A program made the translations under genes and the position numbers. The notes under the pieces are model-generated. The model was given only the letters and a program-made list of their open reading frames with translations, was not told where the DNA came from and ran no database searches. Positions 19,908 through 42,000 of a stretch of DNA of 64,000 nucleotides are shown piece by piece (the stretch's first letter is position 1; every line of letters starts with the position of its first letter). Location of the stretch: assembly GCF_002775205.1 (NCBI RefSeq), contig NC_036453.1, positions 30,915,213 through 30,979,212 of the forward strand, read 5' to 3'. The stretch is from Xiphophorus maculatus (lineage: Eukaryota > Chordata > Actinopteri > Cyprinodontiformes > Poeciliidae).

Positions 19908-22900
19908 ATGATGCGCTCAGTGTTTGCTGTGCTTTGTTTCCTCCTCCTGCACATCGGAGCGCAGGCATTTGAAATATTGCCTGGGGGTTCTTTAAATCAC
20001 CAGGAAATTACAGAGCAAGCGATTCTCAATGCAACTGTGCAGGCATGCCGCTCTCTAGCCCTGACTGAAGGAACAAACTTCAACTACCCAGTAGGAATAC
20101 ACTCCTGTTACATTATTCTTTCTAGAAACGGATCTCTCTCAGTCCTGGTGACGTTGTGCGTTTTCAGGCTCAGCCTTTCACTGCAGAAGGCGTTGCTGCT
20201 GCCTGCGGCGCCTCGCAGTCGTCGAAGGCTTTCCGTCAAGCCATCACATCCATCAAGCTGAGGAATATCAGAGTGGACATCCGCTACGCCTTCAAACCGA
20301 GCTTCCACTTTGACGAGGAGGAGTTTGTTCAGGGAAGGAGGATCATCACAGAGGGAATGGTTGCTGTCAAAGCCGACAACAGGATGGGGAATTATGAGAC
20401 CGCAAAGGAGAAACTGGGAGAGATTATGCATCCTTTGCAAGTATTCAACATAATTTTTACTTTTTTTTAAAAAGATTGAAATCTTTGTGGATTGACTGGT
20501 AATTCTTCTTCTCTTATCAATGTTGAAGGATTTCTACAGTCACAGCAACTGGGTGGAGCTGGGAAACACATTCCCAAACTCTAATCTGATTAAAGCAGAA
20601 ACTAGCATCGGCAACATCGCAGGTAAAGAGATGGCATGAGCTGATGACCCTGCAGAATGCTGTTTGGATGGAATGGAGTAGAACCATATCATCTGATGCG
20701 GTTTTACTCCATGTCAGATGAAAGCAGAGCCACCTGTCGCAACTGTGTCGGTGACGACTGCACCAACAACATTCTGGAGGACATCATCGCTGGACAGATC
20801 CTGACGTCTGGCTACTTTGGGCTCCTACCTTTTGTCTCAACCAAGCCACCTGGTACATTCACATGCATTTCTCTTACAATTACCTTTGGAAAATTTATTT
20901 TTCTTCTCGAATGCAATACTTGGGTCATTGTCCAGCTTTGTCAGTCACAGATTACAGATATTTATCCTTTTCAACTTGACGAGTAACTATTTCCTTGCAG
21001 CAGTTCTCTGACTCAAAAGTCTAGCTGTTTAAAATAGCAAGGGCTAAGAGGAAAAATAACTAGTTGAGTTTGGTCAAATACAGGTCAAATAATAGCCTAT
21101 ATAGCCTAATCATTTTTTTTTTTTTGTGGAAATCGGTTTCTTGTGTGAATTCAAGCGTTCTTGAAAGGACCCTGCTGGCTTTAAGGGATACAACCGGCAA
21201 TTACTAGACTTTTGTTGTTTTTCTGCTTTGGTTTTTTCCCCATTCATGTTTTCCTGAAGCGATCTGCTCACCACAGCCTGAGGGAAAAGTGTCAGTCCTC
21301 TGCTGCTCTGGGTTCAGCAATGACTTATATCTGAACGATGAGATCAGCTGACTTGCCAAACAAACTCAAAGATGGGTTTTCCAACACCAACCGGTCGTGT
21401 TTTTAGCCATGCGACATTTTTCACCCGCTCCTTTGCCTGGTCTGGTTGGTTCAGGACGAGTTCAGAATAGAAATGCCTTTATTAATCAAAGTTTATTTTG
21501 TACAGCAGATTTCAGCAACGAAACAGTTCAAGGTGCTTTACATCATAACAATACAAAGTCATAGAACACAGTCAACAATTGAAACACATCAAAATGTTTC
21601 ATTTATTACGTTTCAAATGCAACTATAAACAGGTGTTTTTTAGTCTAGATTTAAAGGCACTCGGTGTTTCGGCTGTTTTGCAGTCTATGCCTTCTATTTT
21701 CTGACACGATGCTTAAATCACCCATTTTATTTGCGATATACATTAAAAGATACAATCTCCAGTGGATTTTAAAAACTCTTAATTTCACCAACATGTTTCT
21801 TCTGACAGAAAGTTGTTTTTAGCTAAAGATTAGGGTTAGAGGGCAGGAGACCTTCTGACAAAGACTCAAGATAGTCAGAATACCAGTGGAAACATGCAAA
21901 AACAAATGAGTTTTGATACTGTAATGCTAAAAAGCATCTTTACACTGATGCAAACGTTCAAATAATTGATTTATTTTTTGCGGTGCCTGTAAAACAAACC
22001 CAACTGTGTAAAAGCACTCAAACTTTTGTTTAATCAAAGGAAAGTGCAGTCATGGAGGATCAGCCGATCAAACTGGTAAGATCGAGCCAACCGGTGGGAT
22101 TAACAAGGATTCCTTCCAATCCAGCCACGGACATCTCCACACGCGAGCTGCAAACCTGGCAGTAGCTGCAACCAGCCAGCTTCTGGAGGACATTCGGCTG
22201 GCAGCCGGAGACCTCCCCTTCCTACAGTACGTTTGGTTAAATTATACAGCAATGGGTTTTTATTTATTTTGCTTCATTTTGTTCCATCTCTTTGGAAACT
22301 TTTAGGATGGTGGGGATCTCTAGAGGATCCAGCAAAGCTCTTTGTTTTGTCACTGACACCTCAAAGAGCATGAGCGACGACATCGCCGTGGTGAAGACCG
22401 TCACATCCACCATCATCGACATCCAGGTGGGAACAGAGAACGAACCGTCCGTTTACATCCTCATCCCATTCAGCGATCCAGGTACGGCTTCGCTTCTCCA
22501 CATTTAAACACATTTTCTGTCTGAGGAAGAAAACTACAAACTGATTTGTTTTGTTTGCCAAGGATTTGGGCCAATAATTCGTACAACGGATGCAACACTT
22601 TTCAAGGATATTGTGAACCATCTAACAACTAATGGTGGAGGAGATGATGAGGAAATGAGTCTTTCAGGGCTGCAGGTATGCTCTCGCTGTTCGACTGTCT
22701 TTAAAACCTCAGTTTTTACTGAAGCTGATCTTTACTATATGCATGCATCATCTTACAGCTGGCGTTAACTAGTGCTCCGTTCAACTCCGAGATATTTCTC
22801 TTCACGGATGCTCCTGCTAAAGACAAAGATTTGAAGAACACGGTGATTGCTCTCATAGAGCGAACCCAAACTGTGGTAAGTGTTTGCATGCTAATTACAG

Positions 22901-25900
22901 CGCATATTTTTATAGGGCCTTGCACAGAGGATATATCCCAAACTTTTTTACATTTTGTCACAGAAACTTTAAGTTTTACTGGAATTCTGTGTTTGTGTTC
23001 ACCCCCTTTCCTCTGATGCATCAAAATGAAATCAAATGCAATTGGTAGACCAGTGTAGTTGAAATCTGGCGATTCTGTGAAAATCTTTGATGTTTTTCAG
23101 AGAACTGAAAGTGTCTTGATGACAAAAGGACACACCGGTCAGGTCAATAGTTAAAAATGTTAAAGTAGGTTTGTTTGAAAACAATTTTGACAAGTCAAAT
23201 TACTTATAGGAAAAAGTGTCAAGAATAAATTTACAGTTTGTTGCAAGCCATACAGTGAACATGTGGAATATATATCTAAAACCTGATTGGAGGAAAATTA
23301 ATGTAAATGGTCATGCATGGTTGTGGCACCATCATGCTGTGGGAGAGGCTCAGTTCAATCCCCAGAGGTGCAACAGCAACCTACATGCAGCTGTAACTGC
23401 AGTGAAAAGTGGTTCATTCTGGGTTTTCTGAATTACAGACTAGTCCGGTTACAGTTTTTGAAAAACATGTTTTTCTTTCTTTTCAGTTGCGCACAACTTT
23501 GTTTTGATCTATCACACAAAATACGCCGCGTTTAGTAGCTCAAAAAGTGCAAAAAAAGATAAAATAGTCAAAGGTCCATGAATAGATGATCCATGTGCAG
23601 ATCATTTTTCCATCTCTTGTGTGGAATAATTTTTTTTTTCTTCCCTAGGGTAAACTCTCAGTTTAATTTAAATAGTTGTTTTCTTATTTCAGGTCAACTT
23701 TATGATTACAGACTCGGTCGTTACTAATCGCCGCAGGAGAAGAAACAGCAACCAATTGCAGACGAGAGCGATCTCAGAGTCTGACGCTCAGCTGTACAGA
23801 GACCTGGCTCAGGCGTCGGGCGGTCAGGCCATCGAAGTGACGAAGGCCGAACTTCCTGTCGCCGCAGCAACCATAGTCCAGTCAGTCAGCTCTTCAATGG
23901 TAATGTCAGCCCAGATTTAAATGTGTTTTTGTACATTTAAATCTGGGCCTCCTGGTCTAACCTCTTACTGCGATCTGATAGGTGACCCTTCTGCAGGCGT
24001 CCAGGAACCCGGGAAAAACCGACAGTTTCACCTTTATTGTTGACGAAACTGTTATAAACCCGACAGTTTACATCACCGGCAGGTCCCTCGCTTTCACACT
24101 CGTAAGCCCGACAGGTAATACCACCGCCTGCTAAATTTGAGCCAACACAACGTTTTGTTTCGGTTTTCAAAATATACAGTTTGCAAAAAAAATCTTTACA
24201 GCTTTTTTGTGAAAGCAAAGTCACTTAGTACTGAAAGCCAAATTTATTAATTTCAAAATGCAATAATTAGGATTAGAAAGGTAACTTGTGTTGCAACAGT
24301 ATGCTGATTACTCCCCCCCCCCCTGTCCCCTCCAGGTGTAACTCAGCAAAGCACCGACTCTACCGGCTCATTGATCACTTCTTCAGAGACTGTGGGAAAC
24401 TTCATAACGGTGCGGTTACAAAAGCACGTTGGACAATGGGCAATAAGAATTGTGTCAAACAATCCCTACACCCTGAGAGTTGTTGGTAAGATTTCCACGT
24501 TAGCAACCACTTCAGCATTTACGCTAACTAGCATCTGCTCTTATTTAGGGCAGTTATAATGAAAGTAACTTATTTATAATAGCCCCTTTTTTCCCCTTAA
24601 AAAATAAACTTCTGTACTTGGGTACAACAGAAGAAAACCCAAATATTAGTTTTGTTCTCAGCCACTTTATAACACACTATTGTCTTAAGTATTTTTCTTT
24701 TCTGCAATGAATATCCACAATTCTGATGCTGTAACAAATGCAATGTGTGGAACCTCCATTTACAGAAATGCACCAGGGGTTTCTTGGTCAATACAGTATT
24801 TGTCATTTTAGAGCCTTTATTGTCTCGTAGGAGGAAAATTCAGGAGATTTACATGCACCATCAAAACAAGAGTGCATTTTTACTGATGTACAGAAGTGAC
24901 AGGACTGTGTTTTACATGTTTCACTAAAAAAAATATTTATTTTAAAAAATGCACCAAAATGTAAAGAAAAAATCAGAAACAACAGTCTTGGTCTGAAATT
25001 TGCATTGTTATACTTGTGCATCACAGTCTAACTTTAACTTTGCTGTAAATTTACAAAAAAGGTGATAATAAGGCAAAACTATCATTGAGTTTTTTCTTTT
25101 TCTAATAAAATTATTTATTGCTACAGCAATTTCAAAATGTATTTAACTCAGCAGTTTCTGCTTATACAATGACACCTGTGATTGTATATTCTCTCGACAT
25201 TTTTAAAACATTTACTATTTCTTTCACTGCTTGCAATTTTTCTTTTGTTCCTTCACTTAAATTGTTCTGCGACTTCAACATTAGTCTGTTTCAGCAGAAG
25301 AAATTGACCAAAACTGACAAACACTTTTAATCACACTTATTACATAACATCAGTCTGCATTTACACACTCATGTTTAGCAACATAAGCAATAAACCAAAC
25401 TGTCATGTTTTACCTCATCTATTAGTTCTGCTAATTTTTAAATTATTTGAAAGCAATAAAATACTTTAGATTTTTGTATTTGTAGGTGAGAGCTCTGTCG
25501 ACTTCCTGTTTGACTTTGTCGAGCCGTCTCAGGGTCCTTTCGGTGGATTCGATGCTCTCGACTCGCGTCCCAGAGCAGGTAAACACCTGCTAATCTAAAC
25601 TTTAACCGTGATTAGGTCAGCAGTAATCATTCGGTTTTGTTCTTTCAAGGCTTCAGTGGCAGTTTGTTGGTGACTATATCAGGAAGTGACGCTGCTACTG
25701 TGACAGAAGTTGCTCTGGTGGAATCGACGAAGGGGTCGGAGGAGACGTTGGGAGTTGTTGTGTCGCAGGGTGGCGGGAACTTTTTAGTCCAGGTTGATGT
25801 GATGCCGACGGTGGAGTTTGTAGTGAGAGTAAAGGGGAGAGTTCAAGGTTCTACTGCTGACTTTCAGAGACAGTCGCCCACCAACTTCAGAGCTTCTAAT

Positions 25901-27692
25901 CTGACTCTTACAGTGAGTAAAAGTGTGGCATAAAAATCAAGACCAAAAACCTGATAAATAATGAAAAGTTAACATTTAAACTCTTTTATTCAGGCTGACT
26001 CAGACAGCATCTTGATTGCAGGAGCCATGACCTCTGTGCCCTTCACTGTGGCTTCAAGTAGATCCGATGAAAACATAACCATCCGAGCCACCAACTCGAG
26101 AAGTCTTGACTTGACATTTCCGACCGTTTTATTGGTGGAAAGTGGGAACAGCACTAATGGCACGGTGACCCTGCTGGCTCCGCTGAGCATCCCGTCTGGT
26201 TCCGACGTCATCCTGACCATCGTGGCCGAGACGCCGGATGGAAGTGACACCAACTACATTGTGCTGCGATTCTCTGTAGTAAACTCGGTAATAATGCCAC
26301 AATTAAGTCTTTCAAGTTTACCTTAAGAATTAGGCAATAAGACAGTTCTTTAAGATATTCATACCTATTTTTGCACCAACGCTGGTTCTATCACAGCTCA
26401 ACAAATAAACATTGTGTTGCTTTTCTCAACGCATTTAATGCAACTAATGTTCAAAATTGTAGCCAATGCCAATGAAACATAGTTCCTAACGGAGGAAAAA
26501 GTAAATATATTCAGCAAGTCAAAAGTTTACAGGTTCTCTGGTAATAACTAGATTTAAACTTTCTGCAGATTGAGTTGGTCTGAAATGGGAATTTTCATTA
26601 CAGTTCTCAAGAATAGTGGAAACTTTGCATACAATGGTTGCATTGGTGTTTTTAAAAAGAAAAACTTTCTCCAGTCTGTGTGGTCTGAGTTTTTATCCCA
26701 TAAACCCTCTGAAAGATTTTCATCATTTCACATTTTTCTTAAGACATTTGATGGCAAGAAAAGTTTTCACTTTTCAATTTGGCCTTGTGTGATATGGGCC
26801 AAAGATTTTTGCAACATTTATTGTATTGTTTATTGTAATATTATAAATATTATTATACTAAAAATATAAATGATGTTTGGGTATCTAACTCATGATCAGG
26901 ACTGGGTAAAATGGATGTAAAACTTCAGCACAGTATTCTATGGTTCTTTTTGACTGTTTGAATTTTCATCCGTTTTAATTTGCATTTTCAAATAGGCTTA
27001 TTTGGGTTCATTAAATAGTGCAATAGTAACACTGAAGAGTACACAATAATGGTATTCAATGTTATTCAGATGAATAAATGCTCTTGAAATCAACAGAAAA
27101 GTTAAAGATGACAATCTCAACCATTCTGTCAATGTTGAGGTTTCCAAAAATGATCAAATGATGTTTACTGAAAATTAGACATTACCGCAAATATTAATAC
27201 AATAGTTACCCATCCCTACTCATGTACAGACTAAACCCTTTTTGCAGTTATTAGCTCATATATAATCAAAAATGTAATTAAACTATCTTTTTTTTCTCCC
27301 CACAGTTAAATGATTTCACCCAACCAGAGTGTCAGCTTCTCAGCATGCAGTCCAGCTGTGTTGAAAACTGCAGCCTGTCTGCTTGGGTCGTCTCCATCAG
27401 AGTGACCGACGGCGACAGCGGGGCGGGCGTCGAACGCGTCAGCCTCATACAGGGCACCGGCGTCTTCAACACCAACCTGGAGGCCGGAAACGAGAACGTA
27501 ACGCTGGTGTCCTACGTCGCCTCCTGCTGTGCGCCAGTAATGCAGCTGCTGGTTGTGGACCGGGTCGGCAACGTTGGCACGTGTGGGTTCACTGCCAGGG
27601 TCTCCGGGTCCAGCATGGCCTCGCTGTCTTTCTTTCTGTGTCTCATCATGATGGGGTTTGGACAACTTTTACTGAGTGAATTCATGAACTGA
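19908..27692 (+). CDS. VWA7-like protein, copy 3 (complete, 934 aa)
   Basis: Fifteen coding exons: 19908-20090, 20168-20440, 20529-20622, 20718-20852, 22040-22226, 22306-22481, 22563-22675, 22759-22875, 23693-23899, 23982-24114, 24336-24485, 25486-25578, 25650-25912, 25994-26287, 27306-27692. Exon lengths and phases match copy 2 almost exactly. Residues 1-20 are a signal peptide (MMRSVFAVLCFLLLHIGAQA). HQEITE and DFYSHSNWVELG mark the N-terminal domain. The VWA domain, about 295-495, has a canonical MIDAS DTSKS and LFTDAPAKD, with an Arg-rich insert (NRRRRRN) near its end. The C-terminal Cys-rich exon ends in a hydrophobic stretch, compatible with GPI or membrane attachment. It is more diverged from copies 1 and 2 than they are from each other. 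Its function is inferred to be adhesion or ligand binding at the cell surface. Confidence 0.9.
21468..21720 (-). mobile_element. LINE (L2-like) 3'-end fragment in intron 4 of copy 3
   Basis: Sequence around tttattttgtacagcagatttcagc ... aaggtgctttacat resembles the 3' tail of the element at 8341-9075, read on the minus strand. The adjacent phrase near 21640 (tttaaaggcactcggtgtttcggctgttttgcag) fits the 3' coding end of fish L2-type elements. It is degenerate with no open frame. Confidence 0.5.
22915..23545. mobile_element. Degenerate Tc1-like transposon in intron 8 of copy 3
   Basis: The left end has 'tttttacattttgtcaca ... gttcacccccttt'. The middle has 'ggttgtggcaccatcatgctgtggg', a decayed Tc1-like transposase stretch. 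The right end has 'tttgttttgatctatcacacaaaat', the usual Tc1-like terminal region. Stops and indels throughout rule out an active transposase. Confidence 0.6.
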
Positions 27693-27839
27693 ATGATTCT
27701 AATACTTTATATCTTGTTGTATAACTTATGAATACTTTATCAACCACTCTGACAAATCTAAACCATCTGGAAAGAGATTCAGGAATTTAAAATGCAATTG
27801 CTTTTGTTTTTTTATTGAAATTTGCACTGATGTTTTTAT

Positions 27840-28060
27840 TAGGGATGCACTGATAGAAAAATTTGGATAATCGATGTCCAATAATAATATTTACCAATAT
27901 TATATATATTTCACTCCAGTTTCGACATCTTTGGTAAAAAAAACCAACCAGAAACAGGAAAAAAAAAAAGAAATCGGCAGGTTTTTTTATCGTACCGATA
28001 CCAATATGTTAAAAATGGCTAATGGCACCGATGTTGGTGCCGATATTTCGTGCATCCCTA
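27840..28060. mobile_element. hAT-like MITE with tagggatgcac termini
   Basis: A 221-bp element whose ends are perfect inverted repeats (attagggatgcac at the left, gtgcatccctaat at the right). Ends of this kind are widespread in fish non-autonomous hAT elements. It is AT-rich inside with no open frame. A clean target duplication could not be fixed because the flanks are T-rich. Confidence 0.75.
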
Positions 28061-28921
28061 ATTTTATAGTTGTATAATTTTCTGTAGACATGCATTTATT
28101 TTATTAAAATTATGTTGAAAGAGCACACTTCAAACACACATTCTTATTTTTGCTAGTCTGTAAGAAGCAAACTTCTTGGTTGAATGAAATCAACTTTGAC
28201 TTTGACAGGGTCATGAATAATTTTAACTAATAACTAAATTACTGTTTTATACTCAGTGTGGTGCTAAATACATACTTTTTTTGTTTGTATTAGAAAGCAA
28301 ATTAAGTTGTAAATAGGATAAAAATTAAAAGGTGTATTGTGTAGAGCAACAGCTCAAGATGGATGATGTTACTTGAATTGTGACCTTGTTGTTCCACAGT
28401 AAATTATCCAAGATATTTGTCTTTTTTATAGTAGAGATGAATGAATGCACTATTAGTAAATGTCACAGTGTTTACACCATGTACAGTACTTCAGAAGCAA
28501 AAAAGCAACAAAACATAGCTGAGGCTTTTTTGTATCCAAGGTGAAATCCATTGTGAAATTTAGATGATAAAAGGTGCAACACTGAAAAAAATGAAGGATC
28601 CCATTAAAAAAAAACAGATTTTATTGTGATTATGTGTCTATTTTTACTCTTTTACAGAACACAAACATGTTTTTCTTTTGACATTATAAGTTTGATATTT
28701 TATCACTTGTTTTCTTTAGTCACTATTTACATTTTGAAATATATTCAGAGAGGTCTGGTAACATCTGACCATCTGGTACATGTGTTTGCTCTTTTCTATT
28801 CCTTTTGCTCTCTTTACTTATTTTTATTTTTGGGGGGAAGAATGAAAGAATGAAAAGCTAAGAGCCCCCGAGCCGCTGCGTACCCATGCGCTGCCATCTT
28901 TTTCTGTTAAACTCTGTAAAC

Positions 28922-29147
28922 TACGGGTGTCAAACTCCAGTCCTGAAGGGCCACAGTCCTGCAGCGTTTAGATGTGCCTCTGCTGCACCACATCTGAATA
29001 GAATAATTAGGTCATTAGCAAGACTCTGGAGAACTGATCTACACAAAAAGGAGGTAATTGAGCCATTTCATTCCAGCGTTTTGTACCTGTGGCACATCTA
29101 GAAACTGCAGGACAGCGGCCCTTGAGGACTGGAGTTTGACACCTGTG
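28922..29147. mobile_element. Non-autonomous hAT element, older copy of the 60985 family
   Basis: Ends gggtgtcaaactccagtcct and ggactggagtttgacacc are inverted repeats. The interior (gtcctgcagcgtttagatgtgcctctgctgcacc ... ttccagcgttttgtacctgtggcacatct) closely parallels 60985-61207. The terminal bases and target duplication have decayed. Confidence 0.8.
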
Positions 29148-29523
29148 CTTTACACATTGCTAACTTTTTTTCCTCACATCTGACTTGCCTATGTCCTTCA
29201 ATTGCACAGTCCCACAGCTCCACAGTTTTCAGTCCATTCAAATCAATAAAGCTATGACTTCACAAATGCAATGCCTTTGCCATTACGGTACATTCTTTTC
29301 AAACTCGGATTAGAAAGTTTGCAGAAATGGCCACAAAGCCTCTGAGTTTGACTGGAATTTGATTAACAAATTATTTGCATTATTTAACAATATGTTCAAG
29401 GAGGCAAAATGGCTGAAGTTCTCAGAAGGGTGATTTCTTGCCAGTGCAGTGAAAATGCATTTCTATAATAACAGTGATTCTGAAATTCAGACCAGTTCTT
29501 TAACTGATGTGTTCCCATGCACA

Positions 29524-39071
<9,548 letters not shown>

Positions 39072-42000
39072 TCAAAGTCTGGTCTGACTTGTGAAGGAAA
39101 TTACTATGCTACAAATATGAAGGCGAAGGCTATAAGTTTAACATTACATTGTGTTCATAATTGGGACTCTTATTACTATGTCAAATATCTTTTAATGCAT
39201 GTTTGATATAAAACAACAACTCAAGGTGATACCTGCTTGATTGTGCTATAAAATGGCACAATGTGCCTGGAAAGTATGTAACACTGCTCCTTCAAAGTCC
39301 TGAGCTTCTACTCGGTCCAGGAATGTCCATTTCTTAGTTTCGACAAGTCGTTAGTGGATTTCAACATTGTTGTGTCTACCACTAGGTGGTGTACGAGAAT
39401 AGGATAGAGAGAAGAGAGGAGAAGAAGAAGATATAAGATGGAGGAAAGGAATACTTGATGTTACTGTACTGCTGAGCGAGTTATGAATAAAAGCTGTTAA
39501 GGGTTCTTTGTCTACTTGAGCTTCTACCTCGTCCTAGCTTCCAAACATAACAAACATGAAATGTTAAAAGGTCCAGTTCTACTTCAGCCTAATTTTCTGA
39601 TATCTCAACTTGTGATACACAATAAAATTATATTTAATTTTTAATTAATTAAATATTTTGATCGATAAAGAATTTTTAAATTGAATTTGAATTTAAATTC
39701 ATGGTGGATTCCTTGATGGTAAAATAGTCAGGTCCTAAAGCTTCCCTAAGCCATGACTCTTCCAGGTCCGTGCTTCACAATTTGTGTGAATCGTTTTCTT
39801 TTAAGTCAAAAGTGACCTCTGTTTTGCTATTGAATAATACAGAAGATCTGGTCTTTGTCTATAATCTTTCTACGAAAATGTTTGTCCTTCAGGCAACTTG
39901 TTTTTCTTGCAGATCAGATGAACATAAACTGCAGCTGGTAAATAACCAGTTGTGTAGTTTTCATTGGAACTAGATAAACCTACAAACTGTTTCATGGTTA
40001 TTAAATCCTTCAAATTCTCATGCCACAAAAAAGGAATAAGAAAATCATACTTTTTTTTAAAAGAAGTTTCAAAATATAAATTCTAATCAAAATTTATTCC
40101 AATGTATTCAAGTCTTAGTAAAGTAAGAAATGTGTATGGTAAAAACATAAATTAACCATTTTTTTTCTTGTAACCAACAAAAAAGTACTTTGTAATAATA
40201 TGTGAATATTACTTCTTAAAGGATGAACTACCTTTGGATAAACTGGCATTGGTCACCTGTAATAATTAGATCCACCCACTAGAGGGCAGAATACAAGAGT
40301 ATGATTTTAGACAACAAGTTTGTGAGACACATTTTGTTAAATAGTTTAAGGTCTTAGAAATATGCATAGGAAGATTCTAGGGTTAAGGAATCTAGACTGA
40401 AATCTTCAATATAATTGTGATTCTAATCAAACCTGAGCAAGATTGTTCTACTTTAACCAAAACTAAATAACAAAAACACTCAGTTTTAAAGATGGAAACT
40501 CTCCTACTTGTTTGCATTTAAGGTTGTTTTTGTATTATTCTGCACTGATTACAAATTCTTCAAAACACTTTAGTTTGATTCTTTTCTAAGAAGAGATTTT
40601 AGTTTCTCCACAAATATTAAAAGCTACTGCCGTTTTCGTGAAATTAAATCTAAAGTTTCAATTAAATAATTTATTTTTACATACTCTGTGTAGACCTTAA
40701 AGAAAAAAAGGTAAGTTATTTTAAAAGTATTTTTTTTAGTATTTTCATTTTGTTGCCTGTTAGTTCAGAAACATCTTCTGCGTTTGCCATTGTTTAACAG
40801 AAGCAGCTTTAAATAATCCTGAGTGTGTGTTAGTTACATGAAATAACAGCCCATCTGCATGTTTTAGCTCCGTTTGTTGACTGACAAGTAGCTGTCCTGT
40901 GGCCACGGCAGACAGCAGATCTCTAATCCTCCAAAACACAGGGGATATTGTATAACAGAGAAGATATTAATAGTTGATTGTCCCAGCAAACACTATGTGC
41001 TATCAAAACATCAAAAGCAAACACACATAATATGGATAGAGAAGATAAAAGTTGGCAGAGGCCTCAGAATATAAAAATCTACATCTGTTTGGATGTTTTC
41101 CTGATGACAGTATGACAATATGTTATGGCTGCACAAAGGTCAAAGGTTAAAATTAAATCTAAAATAAAGAAGATGACTATTTTAGATGCTCCTTATTGCT
41201 CTTTACTCTAATTTTTTAAAGTGTCAATATTTTTTTATTTTTAAAGGTCTTTGTAGATTTACTTTGGCTAAAGAACTCTGGTTTTTCGCCCCAGATTATT
41301 TTGAGAGGACAGATTTTTGCTTGTCAAGCCACTTTAATCCCAGACCTTTTAAACGTTTTGGTAGAAAGTAGCTCCAAAACTCAAACACCCAAGCAGCATT
41401 ATTTTACAAACCATGCAACTAACACTATTTAATCACTAATTGCTGTCAGCCTGTCTCAATAACAGTTTGATCCAATTACTTTGGCTGGATAAAACACAAA
41501 ATAAATTTCATCACCACTGACTTGAAGTAACGCACTTATAGAAAAGAACAGAACTGCAAAGTGGTTGTAAAATTGTTTTAAATAACATTTTGATTATGAA
41601 GTACAAATCTTTTTCTCAGTGATCATATTGGGCCTACTCCTGTTTATTCTGAATTACTAATTGGGGAATATTCTGTGACATGGACTGGAAAATAGGTCAA
41701 CAAGCAGTCAATGTCCAAAAAATAAAGACACTTTAGGAGAATGTACAGCACAAATGTGTTTCTTATAATAAAGCCTTGAAGAGAGTCGACTGAAACTGAG
41801 ATGTTGGTTGACTTCACAGTAGAACATAATCCAGAAATGACCTCAGAGAGGAGGGGAGACATGACTGGACAGGAGTGATGAGAGGACAGAAAGCTCTAGC
41901 TGCTTTCCTAGAAGTTCTACTTTATCTAGAGATTTACATTCCAGACTGCCAACTGTGGGGCGTTCAGGGCCCCCAGAGCCGCCCCTTCAAACTGTGTTTG

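Larger units (their letters stand above)
27693..29523. other. Convergent intergenic region between VWA7-like copy 3 and coro6
   Basis: It holds the 3' UTRs of both genes (converging) and two hAT-like MITEs at 27840-28060 and 28922-29147. No gene is recognised. Confidence 0.6.

Noticed and set aside
27306-27679. Overlapping open frames in other frames within the last exon of copy 3
   Set aside because: They overlap a well-supported exon with conserved phase and family motifs; GC-richness explains the lack of stops.
39290-39540. Possible solo LTR near a purine-rich tract
   Set aside because: No convincing TG...CA termini or target duplication could be found; left unannotated.
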